Origin: Betaproteobacteria bacterium | GTDB lineage: Bacteria; Pseudomonadota; Gammaproteobacteria; Burkholderiales; Usitatibacteraceae | DNA length: 64,000 nt | Reading direction: 5' to 3' | NCBI GenBank assembly: GCA_016720855.1 | Contig: JADKJU010000001.1 | Span: forward strand, 1,171,501-1,235,500 | Part shown: piece after piece, positions 24,589-32,892 of the stretch | Layout of the letters: every line of letters begins with the position of its first letter | Position numbering within the stretch: position 1 is the first letter of the stretch | Position numbers and translations under genes: made by a program | The notes under the pieces: model-generated | The model's database searches: none | What the model was told of the DNA's origin: nothing | Seen by the model: the letters and a program-made list of their open reading frames with translations, nothing else

Positions 24589-25986
24589 CTACCGGCCGTA
24601 GTGGTCATCGTAGCGGCGGATGTCGTCCTCGCCCACATAGTCGCCCACCTGCACCTCGATGATATGCAACGGGTCGGCGCCTCGATTCTCGAGACGGTGC
24701 TTCGCGCCGACGGGGACGTAGGTGCTCTGGTTGCGGCCGAGCGTGGTTTCCGTGCCGTCGCAGGACACCGTGGCCTCGCCGGCCACCACCACCCAATGCT
24801 CCGACCGGTGCTCGTGGCTTTGCAGGCTCAGGCGCCCGCCGGGGCTCACCTCGATGCGCTTGATCTTGAAGCCCGGGGCTTCCTCGAGCACGGTGTAGGC
24901 GCCCCAAGGGCGTTTCACCGTCACGTGGACGATATGTTCCTGGCCGCTTCGCCTGGCGAGCGCGTCCACGATCTTGCGTACGTCCTGGGAAGCGCCGCGG
25001 CCGGCCACCAGCACGGCGTCCGGAGTCTCGATCACGCTGACGCCTTCCACGCCCACGGCCGCGACCAGGCGCTTGCCGCCGCGAATCAGCGTGTCCTTGC
25101 AGTCGAAGGCGAGCACGTTGCCCTGCGTGCTGTTGCCATCGGCGTCCTTGGCGGCGATGTCGTGAACCGCGTCCCAGCTTCCGACATCCGACCAGCCGAT
25201 ATTCGCGGGCACCAGGTAGAGGTTGGCCGCTTTCTCCAGGACGCCGTGATCGATGGAGATGCTCTGACACATCGGGAAATGCTCGCGGACGGCCTTCTGC
25301 CAATCGCCGGAAAGCTTCGCGGCGTCGCGGATGGCGGTCATCACTTTCGCAAGGTCAGGCAAAGCTGAATCGACCGCCTTCATGATGGCGCTGGCCTTCC
25401 ACACGAACATGCCGGAGTTCCAGTACCAGCCTCCCTCCTTGAGGAAGGCGGCAGCCGTGGCGGTGTCGGGTTTTTCCTTGAAGCGCTCGACCTTGGGCAG
25501 GTTGTGGTCGGCGGCGCTGGCCTTGATGTACCCGAAGCCCGTCTCCGGCCCCGTGGGCGTGATGCCGAAGGTGACGAGCTTGCCTTCCTGCGCGGCGTCG
25601 ATGGCCGATCGCAGGCACGCGTGGAAGGCCGGCACGTCGCGGATCACGTGGTCGGCGGGAAGGATGACGAGGACGGGGTCCTCGCTGCGGGCCAGGAAAT
25701 GCGTGGCCGCGAGCGCGATGGCCGGGGCGGTGTTGCGGGGCGCGGGCTCGAGGAGCTTTTCGTACGGGGCCAAGGGCAGGAACGCTTCGCCCTTGGCGCT
25801 CTCCTCGCTCGTCACGATGAGGACGTGGCCGCGGGCGATGAGCGGGTCAAGGCGGGCAACGGTGGCTTCGAGCAGGCTCAACTCACCGTCCAGGCAGAGG
25901 AACTGCTTGGGCATCTGCTGGCGCGACATCGGCCACAGGCGGGTGCCGGAGCCTCCGGCGAGTATGACTGCGTGCAAGGAGCTCAT
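24589..25986 (-). CDS. manC: Mannose-1-phosphate guanylyltransferase / mannose-6-phosphate isomerase
   Basis: A 465-residue bifunctional-type protein. The N-terminal nucleotidyltransferase has the signature LAGGSGTRLWPMSR (residues about 9-22), LPADHVI and FKEKPD. The C-terminal cupin is the isomerase-type domain (VKRPWGAYTVLEE, LSLQSHEHRSEHWVVVAG). It makes GDP-mannose for polysaccharides and may interconvert Man-6-P and Fru-6-P. It is read convergently toward the phosphatase gene. Palindromes lie at both ends (copies 3 and 4), 12 bases above the start and six below the stop. Confidence 0.93.
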   Translation of the reverse strand: MSSLHAVILAGGSGTRLWPMSRQQMPKQFLCLDGELSLLEATVARLDPLIARGHVLIVTSEESAKGEAFLPLAPYEKLLEPAPRNTAPAIALAATHFLARSEDPVLVILPADHVIRDVPAFHACLRSAIDAAQEGKLVTFGITPTGPETGFGYIKASAADHNLPKVERFKEKPDTATAAAFLKEGGWYWNSGMFVWKASAIMKAVDSALPDLAKVMTAIRDAAKLSGDWQKAVREHFPMCQSISIDHGVLEKAANLYLVPANIGWSDVGSWDAVHDIAAKDADGNSTQGNVLAFDCKDTLIRGGKRLVAAVGVEGVSVIETPDAVLVAGRGASQDVRKIVDALARRSGQEHIVHVTVKRPWGAYTVLEEAPGFKIKRIEVSPGGRLSLQSHEHRSEHWVVVAGEATVSCDGTETTLGRNQSTYVPVGAKHRLENRGADPLHIIEVQVGDYVGEDDIRRYDDHYGR

Positions 25987-25998
25987 TCGGCAGGCGCT

Positions 25999-26042
25999 TG
26001 TAACAATGGGGTCAGGTTCGCGAACCTGACCCCATTGTTACA
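25999..26042. repeat. 44-bp perfect palindrome, copy 4
   Basis: In the divergent region between manC and the transposase gene, about 50 bases before the transposase ATG. Confidence 0.95.
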
Positions 26043-26058
26043 TGACCTCATTGTTACA
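26043..26058. repeat. Degenerate half-palindrome next to copy 4
   Basis: TGACCTCATTGTTACA repeats the right half of copy 4 with one mismatch, directly abutting it on the transposase side. Confidence 0.8.
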
Positions 26059-26093
26059 GTCAGCCGGCGGCGGGGCTGGAACGTTATTCCGTC

Positions 26094-26756
26094 ATGGCCC
26101 GCCTACGAAGAATGGACATTCCAGGTCTGCCGCGCCACCTCATGGTGCGCGGCAACAACCGGATGCCGTGCTTCACCAACGACATGGACCGTCGCGTCTT
26201 CCTGAAGTATCTGGGCGAATCCTTGGTCGATTACGGCTGCAGCCTGCATGCGTTCGTGCTGATGACAAACCACGTCCACCTGCTGGCCACGGGCAACCGC
26301 GAAGGGGCCATCGCGTCGATGATGCAGTCGGTCGGGCTGCGTTACGTACGCTATTTCAATTCGGCTCACGACCGCACCGGGTCGCTCTTTGAAGGGCGAT
26401 ACCGGGCCAGTCACGTCGAAGATGAGAGGTACTTGCTCACCTGCATGCGCTACATCGAGCTGAACCCCGTTCGGGCGGGCATCGTATTCGATCCCGCCGA
26501 CTACCCATGGTCAAGTTACCGGCACAACGCGGGACTCGAAACGCGCTCGGCTATCACCTTCCACGAGGAATTCCAGCGCATGGGCCCAGGGATGCTGGAG
26601 CGGGCCGCCGCGTGGGTCGACCTTGTTCGCGAAGGATTGACTACCGTCGAACTCGAGCGCCTGCGCCGAAGCCTCAACCGAAATCGCCCACTGGGCAGCA
26701 CCGAATTTGAGCATCGACTGCGCGTTGTAACAATGGGGTCAGGTTCGCGAACCTGA
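26094..26756 (+). CDS. REP-associated tyrosine transposase (RAYT), Y1/HUH family
   Basis: A 220-residue IS200-like Y1 transposase. The HUH motif is H60-V-H62 in FVLMTNHVHLL. The candidate nucleophile tyrosine is in LRYVRYFN (Y84/Y87), followed by the family block RTGSLFEGRYRAS...CMRYIELNPVRAG and DYPWSSYRHNA. RAYTs are single-copy, chromosomally tamed transposases that cut and mobilise REP hairpins. Here palindromes of one sequence family flank the gene (copy 4 upstream, copy 5 overlapping its 3' end). The final residues (VVTMGSGSRT) and the TGA stop are encoded by palindrome copy 5, and the usual basic C-terminal tail seems shortened. No inverted-repeat ends of a conventional insertion sequence are visible. 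Confidence 0.9.
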   Translation: MARLRRMDIPGLPRHLMVRGNNRMPCFTNDMDRRVFLKYLGESLVDYGCSLHAFVLMTNHVHLLATGNREGAIASMMQSVGLRYVRYFNSAHDRTGSLFEGRYRASHVEDERYLLTCMRYIELNPVRAGIVFDPADYPWSSYRHNAGLETRSAITFHEEFQRMGPGMLERAAAWVDLVREGLTTVELERLRRSLNRNRPLGSTEFEHRLRVVTMGSGSRT

Positions 26757-26769
26757 CCCCATTGTTACA
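26726..26769. repeat. 44-bp perfect palindrome, copy 5, overlapping the RAYT 3' end
   Basis: Its left half is translated as the end of the transposase (stop at 26754-26756). Its right end is within three bases of the M16 protease stop. Confidence 0.95.
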
Positions 26770-26771
26770 GT

Positions 26772-29483
26772 TCATTTCTTCGAGAAATCGCCCGCCTTGA
26801 CGATGGTGACCTTCGAAGGGTCCAGGTGCTTCCTGAGCGCGGCGTTCAAGTCCGCCACCGACAGTGCCATCAGCTTGTCCTCGAAGGCCTTGCTGAAGGC
26901 GAAGGTCCGCCCGAGATGCAGGTAGTAGGTCCACCCGCCGGCCAGCGTTCCGTCCTGCGCCCTGGCCTGCACGCGCTGCTGCATGGCGCCGCTCTTCGCA
27001 TTGGCCAGCTCCGCCTGGGTGAAACCCTCGGCAAGCGCACGCGCCAGTTCCTCCTTGAATGCCACCTCCACCTTCGCGACGTTCTTGGGCGCGGCGATGG
27101 CATAGGCGCTCCACGTCGCCGAGCGGTCGATGGAAGGCACGTTGAGCCCCGACCCGGCCGAGTAGGAAAGGCCCTCCTTCTGCCGCAGCCGGTTGCCCAG
27201 GCGCGAATCGAGCCCCGCCCCGCCGCCCAGGATGTAGTTGGCGATATAGAGCGCGGCATAATCGGAATCGTCGTCCCGCATGTCGATGTTCTGGCGCGCA
27301 AGGAAGATCGCGTTTTCCTTGTCGGGCGTCGGCACGGAAAGGTTGGCCGGCGCGACGTCCGTGAACCTGATCGGCAGGTGCGCGAACGGCTTCTGCGACT
27401 TCCACCCTTCGAAGAGATCCTTCAGCAACGCCGCCGCCTTCGCCTCGTCGAAGTCGCCCACGATCGCGATCTCCGCCGCGCTCGCGCCGTAGAACTCCCG
27501 GTGAAAGCGCTTCGCATCCTCCAGCTTCGCGCCCTTGATGTTGGCGAGCGATTCCTCCAGCGACGGGCTGTAGCGGAAGTCGTCCTTCGGGTAGGCGTTG
27601 AAGTGCTTCGAGATCGCCTCCGACGCACGCGCATTCGGTTCCGAGAGCTGCGCCTGGATCCCGGTGATCGTCTGGTTGCGAAGCTGCTCGAATTCGCTCT
27701 CCGGGAACGAGGGTTCCTTGAGGATGTGGGCGGCAAGGCGAAGCGCCGCCTCGAGATTCGGGCGCGTCGTCTGGAAGCTTCCGCCCGAGCCGCCAACCCG
27801 TCCGGAAACCTTCAGCCGCTCCAGTTCGTCGGATAGCTGCGTGCGCGTGTATTTCGTCGTTCCGCGTGTGAGCATCTGCCCTGCGATCTGCGCGGGCACC
27901 TTCTGGCCGACGAGGCTTTTTTCATCTCCCATGTGCAACGAGAGCGACACGTTCACGGTCTCGCCGCGCGTCTTCTTCGCAAGCAGCGCCACCTTGAGGC
28001 CGCCGAACTGCATGCGCGTGGTGCGCGCGTCGATGTTGGCCTGCGAGGGGTCGAACGCCTCCGCCACGCTCGTCTCCGCCTTGCCCTTGAAGTCCTTCAT
28101 GACCTGCGCCACCGTGGGCGCGGCCGGAATCTCGGCGCGCTGCGGATTGTCCTCGGGGAGGTAGAGGCCGACGATGCGGTTGTCGCGGCGGAAGTAAGCC
28201 TTGGAGGCCTTGGCGACGGCTTCGCTCGTCACCTTGGCGAGGTCCTCGCGCGACTTGAAGAAGAGCCGCCAGTCGCCCAGCGCGATGTACTCCGAGAGCT
28301 GCACGCCGATGGATTCGTGGTTGGCGAGCGTCTTCTCGGCCTCGTTCTCCTGGCTCTTTCGCGCGCGCGCGATCTCCTCGACCGTGGCCGGGTGGTCACC
28401 GAAGCCTTCGATGATCCCGATCATCTCGTCGCGCACGGGCTCCAACGGGTCGCCCTTCTTCACCACGGCGCCGAAGATCTGCAGGCCCGGGTAGAAACCG
28501 GTGAGCGGGAAGCCGAACACCTGCGCGGCCTTGCCTGTCTCCACGAGCGCCTTGTGCAACCGGCCGGTGGGCGTATCGGTGAGGATGAAGTTCGCGAACC
28601 CGAGCCCGTCGCTGTCCGGGTGCAGGGCGGAGGGCACCTTGTAAGCCACGGCCACGATCTGGACGTCACCCTTGCGGCGGATGTCGAACTGGCGCTCGCC
28701 GTCCTGCGTGGGCTCGACCGTCCAGAATTCCGGGAGCTTGCGGGTTGGCTTGGCGATCTTGCCGAAGGCGTTGGCAATGAGTGCGAGCGCCTTCGCCTCG
28801 TCGAACTTGCCCGCCACCAGCAGGACGGCGTTGTCGGGCTGGTAGTACAGGCGGTAAAAAGCCTGGAGATTGGCCTCCTTCACGTTCTCGATGTCGCTGC
28901 GGTTGCCGATGGTGGAGCGGCCATAGCTGTGCCAGTCATAGGCCACGCTCTGCAGGCGCTTGATGAGCACGCTGAAAGGCGAGTTCTCGCCCATCTCGTA
29001 CTCGTTTCGGACGACGGTCATCTCGGTATCGAGGTCGGATTTCCGGATGAAGGAATTGACCATCCGGTCGGCCTCCATGTCGATGGCCCACTTGAGGTTG
29101 TCGTCGGTCGCTTGAAAGAGCTCGAAGTAGTTGGTGCGGTCGAGCCAGGTCGTTCCATTGGAGCGCGCGCCGCGCTGGTTGAACTGCTTGTCCAGGTCGG
29201 GGTTCTTCGGCGTTCCCTTGAACATGAGGTGCTCGAGCAAGTGCGCCATGCCCGTCTCGCCATAGTTCTCGTGCCGGCTGCCGACCAGGTAGGTGATGTT
29301 CACGGTGATGGTGGGCTTGGAAAGGTCCGGAAAGAGAAGGACCTTCAGGCCGTTTTCCAGCCGGTACTCCGTGATGCCCTCGACGGAGGTGACTTTCGTG
29401 ACCCCCTTGGGCAGCGGCGTCTGGGCGATGGCGGGGGCGGCGAGGAACGCGAGGCAAACGGCGATCAGGCGGAACAAACGCAT
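26772..29483 (-). CDS. Periplasmic M16 zinc protease (two-domain, pitrilysin-like)
   Basis: A 903-residue protein with signal peptide (residues 1-21, ending APAIAQ). The inverted zinc motif H81-LLE-H85 (HxxEH) lies in GMAHLLEHLMFKGT, with a distal Glu expected near NEYEMGEN about 75 residues later. A second, inactive M16 half follows (about residues 470-900; GGGAGLDSRLGNRLRQKEGLSY). The family degrades peptides in the periplasm. It stands as a single minus-strand gene; palindromes bound both ends (copy 5 at the 3' end, copy 6 before the start). Confidence 0.92.
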   Translation of the reverse strand: MRLFRLIAVCLAFLAAPAIAQTPLPKGVTKVTSVEGITEYRLENGLKVLLFPDLSKPTITVNITYLVGSRHENYGETGMAHLLEHLMFKGTPKNPDLDKQFNQRGARSNGTTWLDRTNYFELFQATDDNLKWAIDMEADRMVNSFIRKSDLDTEMTVVRNEYEMGENSPFSVLIKRLQSVAYDWHSYGRSTIGNRSDIENVKEANLQAFYRLYYQPDNAVLLVAGKFDEAKALALIANAFGKIAKPTRKLPEFWTVEPTQDGERQFDIRRKGDVQIVAVAYKVPSALHPDSDGLGFANFILTDTPTGRLHKALVETGKAAQVFGFPLTGFYPGLQIFGAVVKKGDPLEPVRDEMIGIIEGFGDHPATVEEIARARKSQENEAEKTLANHESIGVQLSEYIALGDWRLFFKSREDLAKVTSEAVAKASKAYFRRDNRIVGLYLPEDNPQRAEIPAAPTVAQVMKDFKGKAETSVAEAFDPSQANIDARTTRMQFGGLKVALLAKKTRGETVNVSLSLHMGDEKSLVGQKVPAQIAGQMLTRGTTKYTRTQLSDELERLKVSGRVGGSGGSFQTTRPNLEAALRLAAHILKEPSFPESEFEQLRNQTITGIQAQLSEPNARASEAISKHFNAYPKDDFRYSPSLEESLANIKGAKLEDAKRFHREFYGASAAEIAIVGDFDEAKAAALLKDLFEGWKSQKPFAHLPIRFTDVAPANLSVPTPDKENAIFLARQNIDMRDDDSDYAALYIANYILGGGAGLDSRLGNRLRQKEGLSYSAGSGLNVPSIDRSATWSAYAIAAPKNVAKVEVAFKEELARALAEGFTQAELANAKSGAMQQRVQARAQDGTLAGGWTYYLHLGRTFAFSKAFEDKLMALSVADLNAALRKHLDPSKVTIVKAGDFSKK

Positions 29484-29498
29484 CTCTCAACTCCTTCT

Positions 29499-29541
29499 TG
29501 TAACAATGGGGTCAGGTTCGCGAACCTGACCCCATTGTTAC
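29499..29541. repeat. Palindrome, copy 6
   Basis: As copy 1, but the outermost right base is G instead of A. It lies between the M16 start and the rlmB stop, one base from the latter. Confidence 0.95.
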
Positions 29542-29542
29542 G

Positions 29543-30271
29543 TTACTTGGCGCGGCGACGGCGGGCTTCGTAGAGACAGACACCGCTGGCCACGGAAACG
29601 TTCAGGCTTTCCACCGACCCTAGCATCGGAATGGAGACGAGGTGATCGCAAGTGTCGCGCGTCAGGCGCCTGAGGCCCTCCCCTTCCGCGCCCAGGACAA
29701 AGCCCAGGGCACCCTCGAGCTTGGCCTGCCACAAGGTCTGGGGCGCGTCGTCCGCCGTGCCCACCAGCCAGATGCCGCGTTCCTTGAGATCACGCATGGT
29801 GCGGGCGAGGTTGGTGACGACGATGTAGGGGACGGTCTCGGCGGCCCCCGAGGCGACCTTGGCAGCGGCAGTGGTGAGGCCACAACTGCGGTCCTTGGGA
29901 GCGATGACGGCATGGGCGCCCGCGCCGTCGGCCACGCGCAGGCACGCGCCGAGGTTGTGAGGGTCCTGGACCCCATCGAGGAGGAGCAGGAACGGCGGCT
30001 CGTCGAGCGTCTCCAGGACGTCCTCGATGAACTGCGGCATGTGCATGTCGTCGGCCATCGCGACCACGCCCTGGTGGCGCGCCCCGCCGGCCATGCCGTC
30101 AAGGCGCTTGGCATCGACCGTCATGACGCGCACGCCCAGCTTGTCGGCGAGGACCTTGAGCTCCTTCATGCGCGCGTCGCTGCGGCCCGCGTCCACGAAG
30201 ATCTCGCGCACCGAGTCCGTCTTCTGCTTCAGGCGCCCCTTGACCGCATGGAATCCCGCCAATGTCTTCAT
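29543..30271 (-). CDS. rlmB: 23S rRNA (guanosine-2'-O)-methyltransferase RlmB
   Basis: A 242-residue SPOUT methyltransferase. An N-terminal substrate-binding domain (MKTLAGFHAVKGRLKQ) is followed by the knotted catalytic domain with LLLDGVQDPHNLGACLRVADG, FVLGAEGEGL and the SAM-binding SIPMLGSVESLNVSVASGV. It methylates G2251 (E. coli numbering) in the peptidyl-transferase region. It lies directly downstream of rnr as in E. coli, but here a palindrome (copy 7) separates the two. Length is normal. Confidence 0.94.
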   Translation of the reverse strand: MKTLAGFHAVKGRLKQKTDSVREIFVDAGRSDARMKELKVLADKLGVRVMTVDAKRLDGMAGGARHQGVVAMADDMHMPQFIEDVLETLDEPPFLLLLDGVQDPHNLGACLRVADGAGAHAVIAPKDRSCGLTTAAAKVASGAAETVPYIVVTNLARTMRDLKERGIWLVGTADDAPQTLWQAKLEGALGFVLGAEGEGLRRLTRDTCDHLVSIPMLGSVESLNVSVASGVCLYEARRRRAK

Positions 30272-30279
30272 CGTCGTTG

Positions 30280-30323
30280 TGTAACAATGGGGTCAGGATC
30301 GCGAACCTGACCCCATTGTTACA
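30280..30323. repeat. 44-bp palindrome, copy 7 (one central mismatch)
   Basis: Reads CAGGATCG instead of CAGGTTCG in the left half, so one central base pair is lost. It lies between rnr stop and rlmB start. Confidence 0.95.
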
Positions 30324-30324
30324 G

Positions 30325-32631
30325 TCATTTTCGTTTTGGCTTGCGGCCGTCGGAGAGGCGGGTATCGATCTTGGTCTCCTTCTTCTGCTGGTCGCGCGGC
30401 TTCCTGGCGACCGCGACCGGCACCGTGTGGGGCATCTCGCCCTCGGCGGCAGCCGACTTTTCAGCCGCATCCACCAGCACGAAGTCGATCTTGGCCGATT
30501 CGATGTCCACCCGCACCACGCGCACCTTCACGCGCGCGCCGAGCTGGTAGCGGATGCCCGTGCGTTCCCCCCGCAGCAGGTGCCGCTGCTGGTCGTGCTG
30601 GTAGTAGTCGTTGCCCAGGTCCGAGATGTGCACCAGCCCGTCGATGAAGAGCTCGTCGAGCGTGACGAAGAGGCCGAAGCCCGTGACGCCGCTCACCACG
30701 CCCCCGAATTCGTCGCCCACGTGATCCTGCATGAAGAAGCACTTGAGCCAGTTCTCCACGTCGCGGGTTGCGTCATCGGCGCGGCGCTCGGTTTCGGAGC
30801 AGTGCGCGCCCAGCGCGGCCCAGTTGCCGGCGTCGTAGGTCGTGCCCTGCAGCACGGCCTTGATGGCGCGGTGCACGAGGAGATCCGGATAGCGTCGGAT
30901 AGGCGAGGTGAAGTGCGTGTAGCCCTCGTACGCCAGGCCGAAGTGGCCGACGTTGTCCGGGCTGTACACCGCTTGCCTCAGCGAGCGCAGCATCACCGTC
31001 TGCAGAAGCCCCGCGAACGGCTTGTCCTTGATGCGGGTGAGGAGCTGCGCGTAATCCTTCGCATGCGGATCGTCCCCGCCGCTCAAGGTGAGGCCGAAGT
31101 CCTTGAGCATTGAGCGAAGAGCCTCCAGCTTCTCCGGCGTGGGACCCTCGTGGATGCGGTAGAGCGAGGGCTGGTTGTTCGCCAGCAGGTAGTCGGAGGC
31201 GCACACGTTCGCCGCCAGCATGCATTCCTCGATCAGACGGTGGGCATCGTTGCGCTCAACGCGCACGATGCGCTCGATCTTGCCGTTGTCGTCGAAGATC
31301 ATCTGCGTCTCGACGGAATCGAAGTCGATGGCGCCTCTCTTGGCCCGCGCGCCCAGCAGCATCTTGAAGACGGCGTACAGGTTCTCGAGCGAAGGAAAGA
31401 GCGTCCTGTCGATGGGCGGTTCGGCCTGCCTGCCCTCGAGCACGGCGGCCACTCGCGTGTAGGTCAGGCGCGCGTTCGAGTGGATGACGGCCGGGTAGAA
31501 CGCGTAGGTGCGCACCACGCCGCCCACGGTCACTTCCATCTCGCAGACCATCGTGAGACGGTCGACCTCGGGCTTGAGCGAGCACAGCTCGTTCGACAGG
31601 CCCTCGGGCAGCATCGGGATCACGCGGCGCGGGAAGTACACGGAATTGCCGCGGTCCTGCGACTCGCGGTCCAGCGCGTCGCCGGGGCGAACGTAGTGGC
31701 TCACGTCGGCGATGGCGACCCAGAGGCGGTAGCCCTTGCCCTTTTCCAGCGGCTTGCAGCACACCGCATCGTCGAAGTCCCTCGCCGTCTCCCCGTCGAT
31801 GGTCACGAACGGCAGGTCGCGCAGGTCCTTGCGGCCCTTGAGGTCCTTGGCGAGCACCTTGGAGCCGTACTTCGCCGCCTGCTTCTCGGATTCGGCGGAG
31901 AACTCGGTCGGCAGGTCGTGCTTTCGCAGCGCGATCTCGATCTCCATCCCCGGGTCGGCGTAATTGCCGAGGATCTCGACCACGCGCGCGATGGGCTCGG
32001 CGTTGGGCGTGGGCTGCTGGATGATCTCGGCGACCACCACCTGGCCGTGCTTGGCGCCCTTGGCGCCGTCGGGAGGCACGAGGAAATCCTGCGCGATGCG
32101 CTTGTCCTCGGCCATGATGAACATGACGCCCTGCTCGACGAAGAGGCGGCCGACGATCCTGGCGTTGGCGCGCTCGAGCACATCGACGATGGAGCCTTCG
32201 CGGCGGCCGCGGCGATCCAGGCCCGTGACACGGGCGAGCACGATGTCGCCGTGCAGCGCCTTGTGCATCTGCTTGGGGCCGAGGAACAGGTCCTCGCTGG
32301 CGTCCTCGGGCTTCAGGAACCCGAAGCCGTCCGGGTGGCCCTGCACGCGGCCCTTGATGAGGCCGGCCTTGTCCGCGACGAGGATGGCGCCGCGGCGGTT
32401 GCGCATCACCTGGCCTTCGCGCTCCATCGCGGCGATTCGGCGACCAAACGACTCGTTCTCGTGGGCTTCGATGCCCAGCAGGGAGGCGATGCGGTCTTCA
32501 GCGAGGGGAACGCCCTCGCGATCCAGCACCTCGAGGATCATCTCGCGGCTGGGCAGGGGGTTTTCGTACTTGGCGGCTTCGCGGTCCCGGTGGGGGTCCG
32601 CGTGTCGCAGGGTCTTGGTTTTACTAGACAA
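30325..32631 (-). CDS. rnr: Ribonuclease R
   Basis: A 768-residue 3'-5' exoribonuclease of the RNase II/R family. Order: N-terminal winged-helix/cold-shock region (LGIEAHENESFGRR, GFGFLKPED), the RNB catalytic domain with TIDGETARDFDDAVCC (acidic metal ligands) and YTHFTSPIRRYPDLLVHRAIK, then an S1 domain (VSGVTGFGLFVTLDELFIDGLVH), and a Lys-rich tail. It degrades structured RNA in mRNA and rRNA turnover. It heads an rnr-rlmB unit, and its start is divergent to tRNA-Leu, with the tRNA promoter overlapping its 5' end. Confidence 0.95.
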   Translation of the reverse strand: MSSKTKTLRHADPHRDREAAKYENPLPSREMILEVLDREGVPLAEDRIASLLGIEAHENESFGRRIAAMEREGQVMRNRRGAILVADKAGLIKGRVQGHPDGFGFLKPEDASEDLFLGPKQMHKALHGDIVLARVTGLDRRGRREGSIVDVLERANARIVGRLFVEQGVMFIMAEDKRIAQDFLVPPDGAKGAKHGQVVVAEIIQQPTPNAEPIARVVEILGNYADPGMEIEIALRKHDLPTEFSAESEKQAAKYGSKVLAKDLKGRKDLRDLPFVTIDGETARDFDDAVCCKPLEKGKGYRLWVAIADVSHYVRPGDALDRESQDRGNSVYFPRRVIPMLPEGLSNELCSLKPEVDRLTMVCEMEVTVGGVVRTYAFYPAVIHSNARLTYTRVAAVLEGRQAEPPIDRTLFPSLENLYAVFKMLLGARAKRGAIDFDSVETQMIFDDNGKIERIVRVERNDAHRLIEECMLAANVCASDYLLANNQPSLYRIHEGPTPEKLEALRSMLKDFGLTLSGGDDPHAKDYAQLLTRIKDKPFAGLLQTVMLRSLRQAVYSPDNVGHFGLAYEGYTHFTSPIRRYPDLLVHRAIKAVLQGTTYDAGNWAALGAHCSETERRADDATRDVENWLKCFFMQDHVGDEFGGVVSGVTGFGLFVTLDELFIDGLVHISDLGNDYYQHDQQRHLLRGERTGIRYQLGARVKVRVVRVDIESAKIDFVLVDAAEKSAAAEGEMPHTVPVAVARKPRDQQKKETKIDTRLSDGRKPKRK

Positions 32632-32653
32632 AAAAGTGTCTTCCTTCTAAAAT
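32625..32653 (+). promoter_or_regulatory. Sigma70 promoter of tRNA-Leu
   Basis: TAGACA (32625-32630), 17 bases, TAAAAT (32648-32653), then a GC-rich stretch typical of stringently controlled stable RNA promoters. The -35 box overlaps the first codons of rnr on the other strand. Confidence 0.6.
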
Positions 32654-32684
32654 TGCGGGCTTGGCTGACGAAAGTCGGCCATGA

Positions 32685-32768
32685 GCCCGGGTGGCGGAAT
32701 TGGTAGACGCACCAGTTTCAGGTACTGGCGGGTAACACCGTGGGGGTCGAGTCCCTTCCCGGGCACCA
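32685..32768 (+). tRNA. tRNA-Leu(CAG)
   Basis: The acceptor stem GCCCGGG pairs with CCCGGGC, followed by A and an encoded CCA. The anticodon arm CCAGT-TTCAGGT-ACTGG gives anticodon CAG. A long variable arm (GCGGGTAACACCGT) is typical of leucine tRNAs. The T arm is GGGGGTCGAGTCCCTT. It is read divergently from rnr. Confidence 0.95.
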
Positions 32769-32774
32769 GCATCG

Positions 32775-32802
32775 TGGGGTCAGGCCCAAAAGCCTGACCC
32801 CA
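32775..32802. repeat. Short palindrome with TGGGGTCAGGC arms
   Basis: Eleven-base arms TGGGGTCAGGC / GCCTGACCCCA around CCAAAA, followed by TTTCTTTG. It shares the GGGGTCAGG core with the large palindromes, and may serve as the tRNA terminator. Confidence 0.7.
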
Positions 32803-32812
32803 TTTCTTTGTG

Positions 32813-32826
32813 TGGTGCCAGGCACC
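32813..32826. repeat. TGGTGCC-A-GGCACC mini-palindrome
   Basis: Six-base arms around a single A. A distinct short palindrome inserted between the previous one and copy 8. Confidence 0.6.
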
Positions 32827-32828
32827 GT

Positions 32829-32872
32829 TGTAACAATGGGGTCAGGTTCGCGAACCTGACCCCATTGTTACA
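32829..32872. repeat. 44-bp perfect palindrome, copy 8
   Basis: Between tRNA-Leu and the convergent purA stop (32893). Confidence 0.95.
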
Positions 32873-32892
32873 GCGAAGGGTTCTCACCGAAT

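Noticed and set aside
26094..26756. A full IS200/IS605 insertion sequence
   Set aside because: No TnpB partner and no typical IS200 subterminal hairpins are seen; the protein blocks (RTGSLFEGRYRAS, YIELNPVRAG) are RAYT type.
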